From the NCBI RefSeq assembly GCF_002102255.1, contig NZ_LQPH01000116.1:1-54396 (forward strand): 54,396 nt of DNA. The letters run 5' to 3'. The notes beneath the pieces are model-generated. The model saw only the letters and a program-made list of their open reading frames with translations. It did not search any database and had not been told where the DNA came from. Shown piece after piece: positions 37,756-47,386 of the stretch. Position 1 is the first letter of the stretch. Each line of letters begins with the position of its first letter. The translations under genes were made by a program, and so were the position numbers. This stretch comes from Mycobacterium nebraskense (GTDB lineage Bacteria > Actinomycetota > Actinomycetes > Mycobacteriales > Mycobacteriaceae).

Positions 37756-38549
37756 ACAACCTCTACCGCGATCTGGCACCGGTCACCGAAGCCGCTTGGG
37801 AAGAAATCGAAACGGAGGCGACCCGGACATTCAAACGCAATGTCGCCGGGCGCCGGGTCGTCGACGTCAGCGGGCCCGGCGGTCCGGTCACCGCAGCGGT
37901 CAGCACCGGCCGCTTGATCGACGTGGCGTCACCCTCCGACGGCGTGGAGGCTCACCTACGGGCAAGCAAACCCCTTGTCCGGCTCCGAGTTCCGTTCACC
38001 CTGTCGCGTTACGAGATCGACAACGTCGAGCGCGGTGCGCAGGACTCCGACTGGGACCCGGTCAAGGAGGCCGCCAAGAAGCTGGCGTTCGTGGAAGACC
38101 GGGCCATCTTCGAGGGCTACGCCGCCGCGTCGATCGAGGGCATCCGCTCCGCAAGCTCGAACAAGCCGCTGACATTGCCGGCAGATCCTCGCGAGATTCC
38201 AGACGTCATCACACAGGCGATCTCCGAACTGCGGCTGGCCGGTGTCGACGGTCCCTACTCGGTGCTGCTGTCCGCCGACGTCTATACGAAGGTCAGCGAG
38301 ACCACCGAACACGGATATCCGATCCTTGAGCACATCGACCGACTGGTTCCCGGAGACATCATCTGGGCGCCCGCCATCGACGGTGCTTTCGTGCTGACCA
38401 CCCGCGGCGGCGACTTCGATCTGCAGCTCGGGACCGACGTGTCGATCGGCTACACCAGCCACGATGCGGACACCGTGCAGCTGTATCTACAGGAGACGCT
38501 GACATTCCTGTGCTACACCGCCGAGGCATCGGTCCCGCTGAGCTCCTAG
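37752..38549 (+). CDS. enc: Encapsulin shell protein (Cfp29/linocin M18)
   Basis: 265 aa HK97-fold shell protein of the 60-subunit encapsulin class. Family blocks [31 protein letters not shown] and FVEDRAIFEGY are present, and the C-terminus ends in the conserved TLTFLCYTAEA strand. It starts inside the dyp stop, so cargo and shell are made together. Known in M. tuberculosis as the T-cell antigen CFP29. Confidence 0.97.
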   Translation: MNNLYRDLAPVTEAAWEEIETEATRTFKRNVAGRRVVDVSGPGGPVTAAVSTGRLIDVASPSDGVEAHLRASKPLVRLRVPFTLSRYEIDNVERGAQDSDWDPVKEAAKKLAFVEDRAIFEGYAAASIEGIRSASSNKPLTLPADPREIPDVITQAISELRLAGVDGPYSVLLSADVYTKVSETTEHGYPILEHIDRLVPGDIIWAPAIDGAFVLTTRGGDFDLQLGTDVSIGYTSHDADTVQLYLQETLTFLCYTAEASVPLSS

Positions 38550-38616
38550 GAATAAATGCCGCCGGACGGCTGCTGACGGGGAGGCAAGTGAACTTCTCTC
38601 CTGGAGGCAGGGTTCG

Positions 38617-39357
38617 ATGGCAGCAACAATGGCCGGCTCCACCGCGTTGGTGACCGGGGCGACATCCGGGATCGGCCGGGAAATCGCGCTGCGACTCGCG
38701 GAACGTGGGGTCGAGGTGGAGGTACACGGCCGCAGTGCCGAACGCGGCGCGAAGACGGTCCGTGATATCGAAAACGCCGGCGGTATGGCGCGTTTCGTCG
38801 CGGCGGACCTCAACGAAAGCGACGACGTACGCCGGTTGGCCGCCGAAGCGGGACCGGTCGACATATTGATCAACAACGCCGGCATCTACAAATTCGGCGC
38901 GACCGCAGACACCGACGACGCGACGTTCGACGAGCACGTGAACGTGAATCTGCGCGCCCCTTACATTTTGGTCCAGCAGTTGGTGCCGAAAATGATCGAG
39001 CGCGGCGGCGGCTCCGTGGTCAACGTGAGCACCGTTGCGGCCTCGGCGCCGGCGAGTGGCGCGGGCATCTACGGCGCTAGCAAGGCCGGTCTCGAGCTGC
39101 TGACGCGCGTCTGGGCGGATGAGTTCGGCGGATCGGGGGTGCGGGTGAACGCGATCGCCGTCGGGCCAACCGACACTCCCGGTGTCGCCGCCCTACCCGG
39201 CGTGTTGGAGGCGGTGGCGGCCACCACCACGCTGGGCCGGCCGGCCGAGCCGAGTGAAATCGCCAACGCGGTTGTCTTCCTCAGCTCCCCCGACGCCAGC
39301 TATGTCAACGGCGCGGTGTTGCCCGCGTCCGGCGGTCAGCGCGCAATCGCCGCCTGA
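38617..39357 (+). CDS. SDR-family oxidoreductase
   Basis: 246 aa classical short-chain dehydrogenase. TGATSGIG binds the cofactor, NNAG and the catalytic YGASK follow, with a Ser in NVSTVAASAP. HGRSAERG after strand 2 favours NADP(H). It starts at the ATG 38617 with GGAGG upstream. It lies 67 nt after the encapsulin gene, possibly a read-through member; substrate unknown. Confidence 0.88.
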   Translation: MAATMAGSTALVTGATSGIGREIALRLAERGVEVEVHGRSAERGAKTVRDIENAGGMARFVAADLNESDDVRRLAAEAGPVDILINNAGIYKFGATADTDDATFDEHVNVNLRAPYILVQQLVPKMIERGGGSVVNVSTVAASAPASGAGIYGASKAGLELLTRVWADEFGGSGVRVNAIAVGPTDTPGVAALPGVLEAVAATTTLGRPAEPSEIANAVVFLSSPDASYVNGAVLPASGGQRAIAA

Positions 39358-39371
39358 AGCAGCGGTTTTCG

Positions 39372-41077
39372 CTACAGGTCGAGTACGAGATCGGTCTCTG
39401 GAGCCCCGAGCAGATGAGCACCGCCCCCTGCTCTGGCGGCTCCAGCGGCGGCTGGATGTACGTGGCATTGCCCGCAACGACCCCGGTGACGCACACGTGA
39501 CAGACTCCGCTCCGGCAGGAGAATCGGGTGGGCACGTCGCAGGTTTCGGCCAGCTCGAGGATGCTTCCGCATTGGGGCGACCAGTTGACCGTCAGGCCGC
39601 TGCGCGCGAACGTGATTGACGGCCCCGTTCCCGGAAGTCCCGCGGGTTGATGCGGTGGCTTACGAGGGGCGCCGTCGACGATGCCCGGGTTGATCGGCGG
39701 CAGGGCACCGAAGAGTTCGCTGTGGGTCCGCGCGGGGTCCAGACCCCCCGCGGTGAGTGCGTCACGCATGTCACTCATGAATTGGGTTGGGCCGCAGAGG
39801 TATGCCGTGGCGTCGGCCGGGATACCCAGCGCCGCGATGGCCGGCCGGTCCAAGCGCCCCTGTGTCTGCGTGTAGAACACAGATTGCCGCACACTCGGCA
39901 AGGATTCGATCAAGCTCGCGACTTCGGTTGCGAAAACCTGCGTTTCACGGCTGTGGGCGGTGTACAGCCACCAGACGTCGCGGGCACTGCGGGCCGCCGA
40001 GAGCGCATGCAGCATCGCCAAGACCGGCGTGATGCCGATTCCGGCCGACATCAGCAACACTGGTCCCTCCCCATCGGTGAGGCAAAACTCGCCGCGCGGG
40101 GCGGCGGCCTCAACGAACGAGCCCGGCTCGATGTGCTCGTGCAGCCACCGGCTCACCAGACCGTGCTCTTCACGTTTGACGCTGACGCGGTAGTACCCGG
40201 CGGCGGGATCGCCCGAGAGGGAGTAACTGCGCAGCGGCGCCGGCATGCCCGCGCCGGGGACTCGCACCGTCAGGTATTGCCCGGGAAGCGGCGGTGGGAG
40301 GGCGGCATGGCCGTCGGCTTCCAGTCGGATGGACATCACCTGCGGGCTTTCCCGGTGTATCGCACTGACACGCAAGGGGCGAAACCCTTCCCACGCCGGT
40401 TGCGCCCCTGGCATTTCGGCCGCCGATTCGCGGTGTGCTTCCAGCATGTCCCGGAACGACTGCTGCCAGCCGGGGCTCAGCGCGGGAACGTCGACGACCT
40501 TGCGAAGTCGTTCGAGGTCGCGGTTCGGCAGATACAGGAGCGCATCAACGTCGGCCACGCTGAGCTCGTGTCGACCACGGCGGGTACGCACGATGTCGTC
40601 ACCGGCGCGGACCTGACCCTCGGTGATCACCCGAAAGTAAAACCCCGGGCGTCGTTGAGAGACAAGCAGATTCGGCATCTTCGGTTCATTCAGGCGAAGA
40701 CCGACGCGGAAGCAGGTGACACGCGGCTGGGTGACTTCGAACTCGGCTTCTCCGATCCGATAGCGGTCACCGATGCACACATCGTCGTCGGGCAACCCAG
40801 AAATCGTGAAGTTCTCCCCGAAGTGGCCCGGCACCAGGTCGACGCGACCCAGGTATTCCTTCCAGAAGTCGTATGACTCGGTCTGGTACACCATGACGGC
40901 ACGCTGCTCACCGCCATGGCCGCCCAGATCGCCCTGGCCGTCGCCGTCGATGTTCAGGCGGCGCACCATGACCGGCCCGTCGATCGGTGTTTTCCAGATC
41001 CCCGTGTAGACGGCCTTGTCATGCCACTGCACGTTCTTGGGCATGCCGATGTTCACCGAGACCAGCTTGCCCACCAT
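39372..41077 (-). CDS. MOSC-ferredoxin reductase fusion, frameshifted near the C-terminus
   Basis: About 570 aa if repaired. Order: MOSC domain (1-165, YiiM-like, with the sulfur-carrying Cys in RVTCFRVG), 3-alpha region (to 215), FAD-binding domain (about 235-335, RSYSLSGDP), NAD domain (AGIGITPVLAMLHAL) and a plant-type 2Fe-2S domain (FSCRSGVCHVC). In the given sequence the frame slips in a GGGG run (39404-39407, - strand): the zero frame reads VLICSGLQRPIS and continues to 39305, while restoring one G gives APETDLVLDL and a stop at 39372. It is either a real mutation or an assembly error. Likely an N-hydroxylated-base or Mo-linked reductase. Confidence 0.82.
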
Positions 41078-41176
41078 GTCACCTCCGGGCCCCGCAAAGC
41101 TGGCCCAGGATATGCCGCCCGGTCCTCGAGGGCAACACGAGGCGGGACTGTTGCGCCGAGCTCATTCTGTTCCGGG

Positions 41177-41473
41177 CTGGCCAAATTTTTCGAACACCAA
41201 TTGAGCGTCGATGCCTGCCGCGCCTTCAAGCCGGCGCCCGCCGTCTACCGGTACGTGTGCGAAACGCTCGGTGTGGCGCCGGCCGACTGCATGATGGTGG
41301 CCGCGCACGTGTGGGACACGCTCGGCGCGCAGAATGTCGGCTTCAGCGCCGCGCTCATCGCCCGCCCCGGCAATCCGCCGCTACCGGTCGACGGGCTCCC
41401 GCAACCGAACCTCGTGGTGAGTGACGTGCGCCAGCTGGCCCAGCAACTCATCGCGGGACGACGCCATAATTGA
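41177..41473 (+). pseudogene. C-terminal remnant of a type II haloacid dehalogenase (HAD)
   Basis: About 98 codons match the second half of L-2-haloacid dehalogenases: LSVDACRAFKPAPAVYRY (with the FKP lysine) and MVAAHVWDTLGAQNVGF (with the AHxWD motif). The N-terminal nucleophile Asp region is missing, and upstream sequence runs straight into the divergent MOSC gene. No ribosome site or start fits. It probably arose by a deletion whose other end is at the MOSC gene promoter. Confidence 0.7.
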
Positions 41474-41476
41474 CCC

Positions 41477-41932
41477 ATGGCCACCGCAGACGGATTCCAC
41501 CCAGATTTCAACGAGACAACACCGGAAGCCACCCACAACCGAGTGCACCACATCAAGGCATCGGACATCAGCTCCGACACCGCGCAATCGGAGGGACTTC
41601 GTCGCTTCGCCGCGCTCAGCGGCACGTCGGTCGGAGCCGAAAAGCTCTGGATGGGCGAGACACACGCAATGCCATCGACCGTCTCGTCCAACCACCATCA
41701 CGGCGACTCGGAAACCGCCATCTACGTGCGCAGCGGCCACCCGGAATTCGTCTTTCACGACGGCGCCCAAGAGGTGCGCATCTGCACTTCACCCGGCGAT
41801 TACGTCTTCATCCCGCCGTATCTGCCGCACCGAGAGGAAAACCCCGACCCGAACACATCGGCGGAGGTCATCATCGCGCGCAGTACCCAAGAGGCGGTGG
41901 TGGTGAATCTCCCGGCGTTGTACCCCCTCTAG
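41477..41932 (+). CDS. Cupin-domain protein
   Basis: 151 aa single cupin barrel. HHHGDSETAIYVRSGHPEF is cupin motif 1 (metal His/Glu) and PGDYVFIPPYLPHREEN is motif 2. The ATG 41477 is 4 nt after the dehalogenase remnant's stop, so the two were probably once an operon. Function unknown, perhaps a small-molecule dioxygenase or sensor. Confidence 0.85.
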   Translation: MATADGFHPDFNETTPEATHNRVHHIKASDISSDTAQSEGLRRFAALSGTSVGAEKLWMGETHAMPSTVSSNHHHGDSETAIYVRSGHPEFVFHDGAQEVRICTSPGDYVFIPPYLPHREENPDPNTSAEVIIARSTQEAVVVNLPALYPL

Positions 41933-41936
41933 ACCG

Positions 41937-42344
41937 CTAATCCGGTAAGTAGACAGCGATCTCGATCAGGTTCCCGTCGACGTCGCGGCAGTAGTGCGAG
42001 GTCATCGGGCCGAGGGCCCCGGTTCTGGTCACCGGTCCTCCGACGATCTCCGCTCCACTGTCGGCGAGGTGGGCGCGTACCTCGTCCGGGCTGCTGCGGC
42101 TGATGAAGCACAAGTCCTCGGAACCGGCCGCCTCGACCGACCCGGTGACCCACTCGGGATCGTCGGCGAGCGCCCCGACGGGCCGCAGGTTGAGTTTCTG
42201 CTCGCCGAACCGCAGCGCGACCCGGTTGTTCGGCCCGAACGTCTCGCGCCGCATGCCGAGAACCCGCTCGTACCACGCGGCGGTGGCCTCGACGTCGTTG
42301 CAGTTCAGCACCACATGGTCGATCCGTTCCACCGCGAATCTCAC
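41937..42344 (-). CDS. VOC-family (glyoxalase/dioxygenase-like) protein
   Basis: 135 aa from the GTG 42344, chosen for the strong AAGGAGG site 8 nt upstream; the frame is open to 42440. IDHVVLNCNDVEATAAWYERVLGM (in two blocks) and DVDGNLIEIAVY give the His and Glu metal ligands of the VOC fold. Converges on the cupin gene with a 4-nt gap. Substrate unknown. Confidence 0.85.
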   Translation of the reverse strand: MRFAVERIDHVVLNCNDVEATAAWYERVLGMRRETFGPNNRVALRFGEQKLNLRPVGALADDPEWVTGSVEAAGSEDLCFISRSSPDEVRAHLADSGAEIVGGPVTRTGALGPMTSHYCRDVDGNLIEIAVYLPD

Positions 42345-42674
42345 CGTCGGCCCTCCTTTGGCTGGGCGAAAACCATTCGGTACCAGAGTAATCGGGCGCT
42401 TGGCCGACGACGATTGCCGGAGCGGGCGGCGACGGAACACAAGACGTCCTTTACGCTCTGCTCACTGCCAAGGACCGTGCCGGGCCCCGGAGCCGGGATC
42501 GTCGAGCGGCGTTTGAACGCCTGACCTTGCGCCACGAGGGGACCGTGATCTGGGATGTGTGCACCGGCGTGCTGTCGTAACGCCCCGGCCGCTCAGCGAA
42601 TTCTCAACAGATTCTTCGGTGGTTCATGGCTTGTCTCCCAGCATCCGCAAAGCCACTGGCCGCAGCATGTTTTC

Positions 42675-43151
42675 ATGACGAAGCAGCCCATGTGCGCGAA
42701 CCTGGTCGAACGTTACCTGCGCACCCGCGGGCGACGCTATTTCCGTGGCCACCGCGACGGCGAATACTTCTTCGTCACCCGCGCCCGCACGTCCCTCTCG
42801 AGGCGCCTGCACGTCCACCTCGAGATCCCGCCCGAGCACGGCGACGTGCTGATCATTCGCGTCACTCCGGGCTGCTTCTTCCCCGCCACCGAGCGCCCCT
42901 GGCTCGTGCACTTCTCTGACACGTGGAACCACCGGGAACGCGAAGTCACCGCGATCGTGCACGGCTCTTGCGATCCACAGCGGATCGGCTTGGTAGCCCG
43001 CAGATCGCAATGGATCCGACCGAACGTCTCCTTCGAGGATTTCGCCGCCTTCGTCGACCGCACGATCGCGGACGCGACGGACCTCTTCGACGACGTGAGC
43101 CCCGTCGTCGAGCTGCCCACGGCGCATCCGTTGTTGCGCGACGCCGGCTGA
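42675..43151 (+). CDS. YbjN-like protein of unknown function
   Basis: 158 aa from the ATG 42675 (MTKQPMCANLVERYL). The pattern of an N-terminal helix, a beta sheet (HVHLEIPPEHGDVLIIRVTP) and a C-terminal helix (FEDFAAFVDRTIADATDLF) resembles YbjN/type III chaperone-like proteins. The central W-x-x-R segment (HFSDTWNHREREVTAIVH) fits that fold. No membrane segment. I do not recognise a specific family member. Confidence 0.65.
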   Translation: MTKQPMCANLVERYLRTRGRRYFRGHRDGEYFFVTRARTSLSRRLHVHLEIPPEHGDVLIIRVTPGCFFPATERPWLVHFSDTWNHREREVTAIVHGSCDPQRIGLVARRSQWIRPNVSFEDFAAFVDRTIADATDLFDDVSPVVELPTAHPLLRDAG

Positions 43152-43301
43152 TCCTGGCGTTTAGGTTGCCGCCCGCCGGCGGCCATCGCCGACCCGGCGA
43201 CGCCCGGTACTCGAGCCGACCAGCCCGAAACTCCCAGTGACAAGAACCTTTTCGGACATCGGCCCCGCCGCACGATGCTCCCCAGCAAACGGATATGACA
43301 T

Positions 43302-43316
43302 TCTCCTATTCGGAGA
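43302..43316. promoter_or_regulatory. Small palindrome upstream of acyltransferase
   Basis: TCTCC-tattc-GGAGA in an AT-richer stretch 63 nt before the acyltransferase ATG, with TATGCT (43323-43328) just downstream as a possible -10. Could be an operator; the evidence is only symmetry and place. Confidence 0.3.
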
Positions 43317-43378
43317 GTAACGTATGCTGCGCAGGCATTGAGGTTTGAGATCTGCGTCACACCGGCAATCAATAGCAA

Positions 43379-44221
43379 ATGGCAGGAACACGACGGCGGG
43401 GAGCCATGAAGGGCAGCGGTGTTGAGGTGGCCGACAACCACGAGACCACCAAGTGGGATCCGGCCTTCACCGAGCAGGTCAGCAAGGCCCTCGGACCACT
43501 CATCAAACGGTGGTATCGCGCCGAGGTGCGCAACCTCGACAACGTCCCGTCATCCGGTGGAGCGCTGGTGGTGTCCAACCACTCGGGCGGCATGCTGACA
43601 CCGGACGTGTTGATCTTCTCCCCGGCGTTCTATGAAAAGTTCGGCTACGACCGCCCCGTCTACACCTTGGGCCATTACGGCCTGTTCATGGGCCCGTTGG
43701 ACGGCTTGCTGCGCCGACTCGGGGTCATCGAGGCCAGCCGTGAAAATGCCGCCGCCGCCCTGCATTCGGGCGCCGTGGTGCTGGTCTTCCCTGGCGGCGA
43801 TTACGACTCCTACCGGCCCACTTTCAGTGCCAACACCATCGACTTCAACGGCCGCACCGGCTACGTGAGGACCGCCATCGAAGCCGGGGTGCCGATCGTG
43901 CCCACCGTGTCGATCGGCGGCCAGGAGACCCAGCTCTTCTTGACCCGCGGCAACTGGCTGGCGCGCAAGTTGGGGCTGACCAAGGCGCGCATGGACATCC
44001 TGCCGGTGAGCTTCGGGTTCCCGTTCGGACTCAGCGTGATCTTCCCGCCGAACCTGCCGCTGCCCGCCAAGATCGTCACCGAGGTGCTCGAACCGATCGA
44101 CGTCATCGCCCAGTTCGGCGACGATCCCGACATCGACGAGGTCGACGCGCACGTGCGCACGGTGATGGAGTCAGCGCTCAAGCGACTGGCCGGTCAGCGC
44201 CGGCTGCCCATCGTCGGCTGA
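43379..44221 (+). CDS. PlsC-like phospholipid/glycerol acyltransferase
   Basis: 280 aa. NHSGGMLTPD is a PlsC-type HX(n)D catalytic block in its mycobacterial variant, and VFPGGDYDSYRP is the glycerol-phosphate motif; GVPIVPTVSIGGQET is the third block. It starts at the ATG 43379; the ATG 43406 close to GGGGAG is an alternative. It is followed 97 nt on by a wax-ester/TAG synthase, suggesting a common lipid-storage role. Confidence 0.87.
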   Translation: MAGTRRRGAMKGSGVEVADNHETTKWDPAFTEQVSKALGPLIKRWYRAEVRNLDNVPSSGGALVVSNHSGGMLTPDVLIFSPAFYEKFGYDRPVYTLGHYGLFMGPLDGLLRRLGVIEASRENAAAALHSGAVVLVFPGGDYDSYRPTFSANTIDFNGRTGYVRTAIEAGVPIVPTVSIGGQETQLFLTRGNWLARKLGLTKARMDILPVSFGFPFGLSVIFPPNLPLPAKIVTEVLEPIDVIAQFGDDPDIDEVDAHVRTVMESALKRLAGQRRLPIVG

Positions 44222-44318
44222 CCGACAGCACCGACGGCTCGGGGCTCGATACCATGCGAAAGCCACTGCAGCACAACCTGATTACGAATGCGCTGAGGTC
44301 TGCACAGCGAGGTGGCAG

Positions 44319-45707
44319 GTGAAAAGACTCAACGGCATGGACGCGATGCTGCTCTACAGCGAGACGCCCAACCTGCACACGCACACCTTGAAAGTCGCGG
44401 TCATCGACCCCGCTGGCTCCGAGTTCGATTTCGAGGCGTTCCGCCGTCACTTGCGCCGCCGGCTGCACCTGCTGGAACCGTTGCGCTACAAGCTCGTCGA
44501 CATTCCCTGGCAGCTTCATCACCCGATGTGGCAGGAGAACTGCGAGGTCGACCTGGACTATCACCTGCGTCGGGTGCGGGTGCCCACGCCGGGCGGCCGG
44601 CGAGAACTCGACCAGGTGATCGGCCGGGTCGCCTCGACTCCGCTGGACCGCAGCCGCCCGCTGTGGGAATTCCACTTCGCCGAGGGGCTGTCCGGCGGGC
44701 GGTTCGCCCTGGTCGGCAAGGTCCATCACGCGCTGGCCGACGGCGTCGCGTCGGTCAACCTGCTGGCTCGCGCCATGGACGTGTACGGGCCAACAGGTGA
44801 CGTCACCGACGAGCGCGACAACGACGACGCGGGCGTCACCGCCTCGAGGGCCGACCTGCTGCGCGCCGCGGCGCGTGACCACGCCCGGCAGATCGCCGAA
44901 CTGCCGGGGCTGATCAGGGACGCCGCCACCGGGCTGACGCGAGTGCGCCGCCGGTCCAAAGAACGCGGTGACCACCCGGATCTCGCCGACGCCTTCGACG
45001 CACCGCCGACCTTTTTGAACCACGTCGTGTCGCCCCAGCGGCGGTTCGCCAGCGCCACGCTGTCGCTGGCCGACGTCAAAGCGACGGCCAAGGCGTTGGG
45101 CATCACCGTCAACGACGTGATACTGGCGACGGCCGCCGGCGGCCTGCGCACACTGTTGTTGGCTTATGACGGCGCGGCCGACCGGCCGATCATCGCGTCG
45201 GTGCCGACGGCCACCGACAAGTCGGACCGCATCACCGGCAACGAGATCAGCGGTCTGATGATTTCGTTGCCGGTACACGTCGCCGATCCCGCCGAGCGGG
45301 CACGGCTGGTGGCGCTGGCGACTCGAATCGCCAAAGAAGACCACGAGATCCTGGGCCCGCAGCTCTACGGGCGGCTGATGGCCTACCTGCCGACCGCCTT
45401 TGCCCCGGCCGCCTTCCGGTGGCTGGGACAGCGCGACGCGCCGAACAAGCTGATGAACGTCGCGGTCTCCAGCGTGGTGGGCCCGCGTGAACGCGGCCAC
45501 TTCGGCGGCGCGGCGGTCAGCGAGATCTACTCGACCGGGGTGTTATCCCCGGGCGCCCCGGTCAATATCACCGTCTGGAGCTACGTCGACCAGCTCGGCG
45601 TCGCCGTGCTCACCGATGACCGGACGTTCGACGACCCGCACGAAGCGACGGACGCCATCAGCGCATCGTTCGCCGAATTGCGCGCCGCCGCAGGGATTTC
45701 CGCCTAG
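44319..45707 (+). CDS. Wax ester synthase/diacylglycerol acyltransferase (WS/DGAT)
   Basis: 462 aa. The catalytic motif is HHALADG (HHxxxDG), and the family start ([17 protein letters not shown]) and C-terminal segment [19 protein letters not shown] are intact. The GTG 44319 is used because the family begins with this block. Known: makes triacylglycerol or wax esters from acyl-CoA. Its stop overlaps the convergent purQ stop by 4 nt. Confidence 0.93.
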   Translation: MKRLNGMDAMLLYSETPNLHTHTLKVAVIDPAGSEFDFEAFRRHLRRRLHLLEPLRYKLVDIPWQLHHPMWQENCEVDLDYHLRRVRVPTPGGRRELDQVIGRVASTPLDRSRPLWEFHFAEGLSGGRFALVGKVHHALADGVASVNLLARAMDVYGPTGDVTDERDNDDAGVTASRADLLRAAARDHARQIAELPGLIRDAATGLTRVRRRSKERGDHPDLADAFDAPPTFLNHVVSPQRRFASATLSLADVKATAKALGITVNDVILATAAGGLRTLLLAYDGAADRPIIASVPTATDKSDRITGNEISGLMISLPVHVADPAERARLVALATRIAKEDHEILGPQLYGRLMAYLPTAFAPAAFRWLGQRDAPNKLMNVAVSSVVGPRERGHFGGAAVSEIYSTGVLSPGAPVNITVWSYVDQLGVAVLTDDRTFDDPHEATDAISASFAELRAAAGISA

Positions 45708-46378
45708 ACCGAAAGCGCCGCGTCCAATACGGAATAGAACAGGCCCAAGCCGTCGTCGGAGGGGCCCGTCAGCGCTTCGATGGCGTGTTCGGGATGCGGC
45801 ATCAGTCCGACGACACGACCGTTGGCGGAGCTGACCCCGGCGATGTCATGCAGCGAGCCGTTGGGGTTGTCGAGGTAGCGGAACACCACCCGTCCCTCGC
45901 CCTCGAGTTCCTCGACGACGTCGGCGGGGGCCACGTAACGGCCTTCACCGGACTTCAGCGGAACCAGCAGTTCAGCGCCCCACTCGAAACGCGACGTCCA
46001 CGCCGTCGAGATCGATGCCACCTGCAGCCAAACGTCGCGGCAGATGAAGTGCAGACCCACGTTGCGGGTCAGCGCCCCCGGCAGCAGTCCGGCCTCGCAG
46101 AGCACCTGAAAACCGTTGCAAATCCCCAACACTGGCATGCCACGCTGCGCGGCGGCCACCACCTCACCCATCACCGGGGCGAACCTGGCAATCGCCCCCG
46201 CCCGCAGGTAGTCGCCATAGGAGAAACCGCCGGGCACCACCACGGCGTCGACGCCCTTGAGGTCGGCGTCGGCATGCCACAGGCTGACCGCCTCGGCGCC
46301 GACACGCCGCGCCGCGCGGGCGGCGTCGACGTCGTCGAGGGTCCCCGGAAAGGTGATGATGCCGATTCGTGCCGTCAC
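45704..46378 (-). CDS. purQ: FGAM synthetase glutaminase subunit PurQ
   Basis: 224 aa class I glutamine amidotransferase. Nucleophile in [11 protein letters not shown], oxyanion strand [17 protein letters not shown], catalytic His/Glu in MPHPEHAIE. It overlaps purS by 4 nt and supplies ammonia to PurL. Confidence 0.96.
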   Translation of the reverse strand: MTARIGIITFPGTLDDVDAARAARRVGAEAVSLWHADADLKGVDAVVVPGGFSYGDYLRAGAIARFAPVMGEVVAAAQRGMPVLGICNGFQVLCEAGLLPGALTRNVGLHFICRDVWLQVASISTAWTSRFEWGAELLVPLKSGEGRYVAPADVVEELEGEGRVVFRYLDNPNGSLHDIAGVSSANGRVVGLMPHPEHAIEALTGPSDDGLGLFYSVLDAALSV

Positions 46379-46614
46379 TGGGTCTCCCGGCTGATCGTCC
46401 AGTCCTCGATCACGGTGTTCGCCAACAGCGTTTCCGCTATGTCGGCGAGCACCGAATCGTCAACGGTGTCGTCCACTTCCAGTTCGAATCTCTTGCCCTG
46501 TCTGACATCTGAGATCCCCGGATGACCGAGTCGGCCCAGCGCGCCGACGATCGCCTGACCCTGCGGGTCGAGTATCTCCGCTTTGGGCATCACATGCACG
46601 ACTACCCGGCCCAC
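46375..46614 (-). CDS. purS: FGAM synthetase subunit PurS
   Basis: 79 aa, beginning [20 protein letters not shown], the conserved PurS N-terminus. Forms the bridge between PurQ and PurL. The ATGA overlap with purQ (46375-46378) indicates coupled translation. Confidence 0.96.
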   Translation of the reverse strand: MGRVVVHVMPKAEILDPQGQAIVGALGRLGHPGISDVRQGKRFELEVDDTVDDSVLADIAETLLANTVIEDWTISRETQ

Positions 46615-46675
46615 CGGCGCTCCTCCTCAGATCTGTATCCGCGCCAACTCTACCGGCGTAAGTGCAGCTCGGTCG

Positions 46676-47353
46676 TTACGGGCACGAGGCAATGTAGGCG
46701 TCGCACAGGGGCGCGGTCATAGCGTTCAGCACCGGGTCGTCGGCCATTGCCGGCCACGGGACCTGCGGCGGCCCCGATGACCAGAGCGTGAGCTCGCTGA
46801 TCGTGCTGCTGGCCGGGTGGGCGATCAGGTAGGTGTGCATGACGACCGGGCCACTGATCACCGCGGCCATCCGATTCGTTTCGTCGCTGGTGAGAGATGG
46901 TGATTGCACCGGCGCCCGTTGCTGGCAGGAGCGCAGTGCGGCGACGGCATTGCTGAACACCGACGCCGCGATGGCGCCGCCGGTGGCCGTATCGCCGCGC
47001 CAGTGCAGGATCTGGGCCTGCAGCTGCCACTGCCCGTCCGGGTGGGCCACTATCGCGCGGGCCACGACCGCCGAGTCGCGGGGGTCCCGCGGCACCGGGG
47101 GTGTGGCACACAGCTCCTCGAACCGGAACCGAGGGCCGGGCGCCGCCCCGGTGACCTGCGCCGCCACGCCCGCCAACGCTGGCCAGCCGTAAACCGGATC
47201 CAGCGGCACGGCACGGCGCTGGATCCACGCGGAGTCGGGGATCTGGTCGCACACGGGCGGGCAGGTCTGCGGCTCGGCACGTGCGGGCGCTACGACGATG
47301 AGAGCCACCGCGAGACCGCCGACCACCACCATGGTCGCCAGGATCACCCGCAT
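46676..47353 (-). CDS. Secreted protein of unknown function (Rv0787 region)
   Basis: 225 aa from the ATG 47353, which opens a clear signal peptide (VILATMVVVGGLAVALIVV, then APARA as the cleavage site). Mature part has paired cysteines (CPPVCDQ, LCATPP, LRSCQQ, LCDAYIASC) that could form disulfides. No catalytic motif recognised. An upstream in-frame ATG (47410) would overlap the divergent hydrolase gene. Confidence 0.75.
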   Translation of the reverse strand: MRVILATMVVVGGLAVALIVVAPARAEPQTCPPVCDQIPDSAWIQRRAVPLDPVYGWPALAGVAAQVTGAAPGPRFRFEELCATPPVPRDPRDSAVVARAIVAHPDGQWQLQAQILHWRGDTATGGAIAASVFSNAVAALRSCQQRAPVQSPSLTSDETNRMAAVISGPVVMHTYLIAHPASSTISELTLWSSGPPQVPWPAMADDPVLNAMTAPLCDAYIASCP

Positions 47354-47386
47354 CGGTATCACCCCCGTCAGGGCACAATCGTAGTC

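Noticed and set aside
46904..47386. Upstream extension of the metallo-hydrolase frame
   Set aside because: It is antisense to the secreted-protein gene; the hydrolase fold begins at MQLTHFGHSC (47387).
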